Assembly (NCBI GenBank): GCA_004009845.1
Contig: RMBW01000148.1
Location: forward strand, 18,938-82,937
DNA: 64,000 nucleotides
Direction: 5' to 3'
Source: Davidsoniella eucalypti
Lineage: Eukaryota; Ascomycota; Sordariomycetes; Microascales; Ceratocystidaceae
Positions 60,674 through 64,000 of this stretch are shown here, in pieces; within the stretch, counting starts at the first letter, position 1, and each line of letters begins with the position of its first letter. Both the position numbers and the translations under genes were made by a program. The notes below the pieces were generated by a model, which was given only the letters and a program-made list of their open reading frames with translations, was not told where the DNA came from and searched no databases.

Positions 60674-60686
60674 CGGCCCTGGACGG
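60674..60686. promoter_or_regulatory. candidate AOX induction motif (CGG-N7-CGG)
   Basis: CGGCCCTGGACGG, two CGG triplets with exactly seven bases between, 382 bases upstream of the AOX start codon (it reads CCG...CCG on the AOX strand). In Neurospora the alternative-oxidase induction motif, bound by the zinc-cluster factors AOD-2 and AOD-5, has been described as two CGG repeats 7 bp apart. The match could be chance. Confidence 0.35.
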
Positions 60687-63600
60687 CCTCTCTAGAAGAG
60701 GATGATAGAAGGGCTAGTCGTATGCTAGCCAGGTAACTTCATCTTTCGGCAGCGCCATCCTGACATTGAGTCACCAGAAATGGGTTCTATCTTTCGCTGC
60801 AAATATAAACCGGGAAATTTCACAAGAGCCCGCTTACTTTAAGCATGGTCATGTGGTTTTTGTTTTTTTCTTGGTTTGGTTCTCACTCTGATCGCCGACT
60901 TCAACAAGGAGACCTGCATTGTCCGGACGTAAAAAAATATCTCCAGGCACCCAAATCATGAGAATATTGGCAGCAAACTCGGATACATTTACAACCAAGT
61001 AGGGCTAGTAAGAACGAAAGAAAACAAACAAACAAAGCATACTATGCAACTTAGATATAATGTAACTAGTAGGCTTTGATATCAAGGCTGTCTTTTATAT
61101 CTTTCAATGTTATTGCTGCTGCTGGCTACCAATTAGGACCAATAAGAGCAACTAATACCAGGACCTATAAATCGGGCGCAGTCGGAACAGTTGAATGAAG
61201 AAGGCGAGTCAGTCTTTTCTGATATTGGTACATCACCAAAAATAAAAATAAACTGAGCCTTAGGTATCCATAATTCCGGAAGAAAAATATAATAACAAAG
61301 AAAAAAGGCTGTCATTCCATTCGTTTGCTATGTTGGTGATCTGAGGCATCAAGAAATCAAGAGAACCACAGCTTTAAAACTGGCTTCCTTGTAAGAAAAG
61401 AGCGGCTTAATAAGAGGCTTACACCGATGCCCTCTTGAAAAAGATTCCGGTCTATTTTCGTGAACGCCGTTCATGATCTGAAGCCCGCCGCTACTCTACT
61501 ACGACCAAAAATGACGTAAATGACCTCGTGATCATATATTTATCATCTTGTTTGATTTCATCTTGGACATTGCTTTTTAGATTTGGAAAACACCCCCTTC
61601 CGTCCTTCTCCTTCTCTTTCTCTCCTGTAAGATCTACGAAGAAAAAAGTAAACAATTGCCTCTGAAGCGACCTCGGACTGTCTTCATTGCACTATGGATC
61701 TTCTCTTTCCATGATGAAGCATGACAAGCCGCTATTGTTCCTTCTGTAATGACGAATAAGGCAAGAGGGAAAAACCCTAAAAACAGATATTATAAGGACC
61801 GGCTCCCATCAAGGGGTGACGCTGAAGTCTTGGCTCATAATACTTACAACAACTTGCTCTTGTGTTCTGACACATACAAGCGGCTCTCATTCATTTCTTC
61901 CGTAAGTACGCTATGCTGGCCCGGGCTACCACTGACGACATCTATACACATCGAGATGCTCTGTCTCATTTAAATCAGGATAGCTCGTGTCTACATATGC
62001 ATATCTGTAAGTATGAATGAACATGCTACTTTGAGGCTCTGCTCATGCCTGTTCATGCCTGTTTGTGCCTGATGTAAAGAGCCCCCACTCTAAGAAGAAA
62101 AAAAGGGTCACGATCCTTTCTTTTTTCCTACTTTCTTATCAGATCTAATCAGATTAGGGTATCGCCAAAATATTAATTCCAACCGGACCACCATCTTGAT
62201 CTTCTCATGGACTTAGGGTTAGCGTATTCCACACTTTGTCTTGGAACTTTGTTGTTTTTCCACCGGTAAACGGAAGTTCGAAGCGCACATCATCCCACGA
62301 CTTATAATGCCCACGTCTCGGTTCATGACTCTTTCAAGAAGCATCCTCTTTCTTCTCATCATGCAACGGTGTGATTCCGGGTGACTTTGTTTACCTTCAC
62401 TACTACTCGAGATACTTAGTTACGAGTAGTTTTCGCCTTGCTAATTTGTGTATTGATAGTGAAATATACAAGAACAGTATAACTCTCATACTTTTAGCTC
62501 ATATATTTATTAGTCAACGTTTCAATGATCGGTACTTATGTCAGGAAGGTGGCATCATGTTGTGTTAGCGTGGATCGGAAATTATAATTTCCGTCTTTGA
62601 TGATAGTGAGTTCTGAATGCATGGAATAACGAGTTGCGATGTCGCATCTAACAGCTTTAATTAGCCCAAATTGGCTATTTCTACAGCCAACCCGTTCGGT
62701 ATCTGTTTTCTTGAAGTGTACTTTGGTAATTAAGAGATAAAGTGAAAACCCAACCCGAGGATACCGTTATTCCTATAGTGATATCTGATTCACGGAACGA
62801 GACCCAGTTGGCGGATATGTTGTATAGATGAATATTTTATACATAGCGATTACACAAGATAAACGAACATCCATGACTATATGCGTTTTCTTGGTCGTAC
62901 TTATAAGCAGCGTAACTTCTCTTCACAGGCAGAGCTGGGAGAGAATGAGGACGAGGTGAGGAGAGGCGACAGGCGACGGAGGAAGAAACAGGCTCAAGGC
63001 CTCACAAAACGGTGCATCCTGAAATAAATCAATAGATGCGATAGAATGGACAGCGACATTGGTGATATGTGCTGGTCGCTCTTAAAAACCCATGAGGAAG
63101 GGGAATTTTTCGTCTTTGGACAAAGGAGGAGGCACCGTAAACTCAAAGGTACCCACCCCACGAGGGTTGTAGAAGGGAAGGTTGTGAAAGGGTCTTGATA
63201 TGAAACAGAGTGAAATTAGGGTTCATAGGCCCCTATTTTTTTTTCTATAATTGGAACCTACATATCATTTTTGTTTGGAGAAATTCCATGTTTTTGCTAA
63301 AACAAAGTGCATCCATTTTTGAAAGTTGCCTCTTTTTGATCTCATACCAACATTTCAACAATTCAAGGCTTTTTTTCATCTAAAGGAAATCTTTACTGCA
63401 AGAAATCTGCACAAGCTGGATTTGTCGATAACTGAGTTGGAATCTCAAAAGTTGATTAATAAAAAATACTTTGTTAAGCATGTCAGCCTCATCCTTTTTT
63501 CCTTCTATCTTTGAGCATTCTATTATATACACAACTCTCCTGAACAGAACTCCCATTCCAACTTTTAGAGTAGAAGACCGACATTTAAAACTCTTATAGA

Positions 63601-64000
63601 AACTGGAACAAGTCCCCGCCATAGAATGTCGTTACCTAGCCAGCCGACCACCGCCGGAATCATAACTGACAATAGTGGTCAGCGTGTGATTCCAGAATCG
63701 ACCCGTAGCCATATTGTATGTCTTTATTTCAAGAATAGTATATTTATTGACCAGCAAACCAGCTGTTGTGATTTGATATGCGCTAGGGTTAGTTAGTGAT
63801 TGCCAAACACGGCAAACTCAACCAGCCTCGGTGGTTGACGAATATGTCATATTTGATCGGCAAACAGGGTGCCAAATCTTGTACTATATAAAATACATAC
63901 ACTTACTTGTCTACAGGATATATCTTACAAGCCTACAAGCCTAGTATGATAATTGTGTAAATGAAACGACAGGCCATCATGTGGTCAGGTGATTGTAAAT
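60687..64000. other. 3.3 kb at the window end, no gene seen
   Basis: AT-rich sequence with no supported ORF or RNA gene. Isolated TTAGGG-like words (near 62.21 and 63.79 kb) are single and do not form telomeric repeats. Confidence 0.55.

Noticed and set aside
62205..63795. Telomere-like TTAGGG words
   Set aside because: Single occurrences, not tandem.

Overview
This window looks like nuclear DNA of a filamentous ascomycete (Pezizomycotina). The genes carry short GT-AG introns (mostly 54-92 bases) with CTAAC/CTAAT branch sites. Two single 5S rRNA genes sit among protein genes rather than in an rDNA array. The protein set (alternative oxidase, siderophore-type MFS transporter, mitochondrial RNase II, Reg1-like phosphatase subunit, Tad-like LINE remnant) fits that group. 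I cannot name a genus. Gene density is low: eight confident protein genes, one more broken transporter gene and two 5S genes in 64 kb, with long AT-rich, pyrimidine-rich spacers.

Layout. 1-8.0 kb: no convincing gene, a weak coding relic and a 261-base assembly gap. 8.0-15.2 kb: a compact housekeeping block of SEC10 (minus strand, exocyst), NUS1 (plus, dolichol synthesis, divergent from SEC10) and TRM5 (plus, tRNA m1G37 methyltransferase). 15.2-26.1 kb: an 11 kb gene desert. 26.1-33.1 kb: a Reg1-like protein phosphatase 1 targeting subunit and DSS1/cyt-4, the mitochondrial 3'-5' exoribonuclease. 37.2-43.1 kb: a 1539-residue coiled-coil protein with two unusually long introns. 45.8-47.4 kb: a ZIP zinc transporter whose frame is broken by one missing base. 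49.2-53.8 kb: two 5S rRNA genes flanking a siderophore-type MFS transporter with at least two frame breaks and strikingly few CpG dinucleotides. 54.2-58.5 kb: a rearranged patch made of a LINE 3' remnant, a decayed forward copy of a secreted-protein promoter and signal peptide, a genomic fragment of a protein arginine methyltransferase 1 gene, and an inverted copy of that promoter, with the intact secreted-protein gene at its right edge. 59.1-60.3 kb: alternative oxidase on the minus strand, with a CGG-N7-CGG element in its promoter. 60.7-64 kb: no gene seen.

Functional links. DSS1 (mitochondrial RNA turnover), AOX (cyanide-insensitive respiration) and possibly a mitochondrial form of TRM5 serve the mitochondrion. 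SEC10, and perhaps the coiled-coil protein, serve polarised growth. The damaged ZIP and siderophore-type genes are both metal-acquisition functions and lie next to each other, in the part of the window that also holds 5S genes, relics and inverted duplications. The most unusual structure is the mosaic at 54.2-57.8 kb. I found no clearly new multi-gene system; the best candidates for novelty are that mosaic and the small secreted protein beside it.
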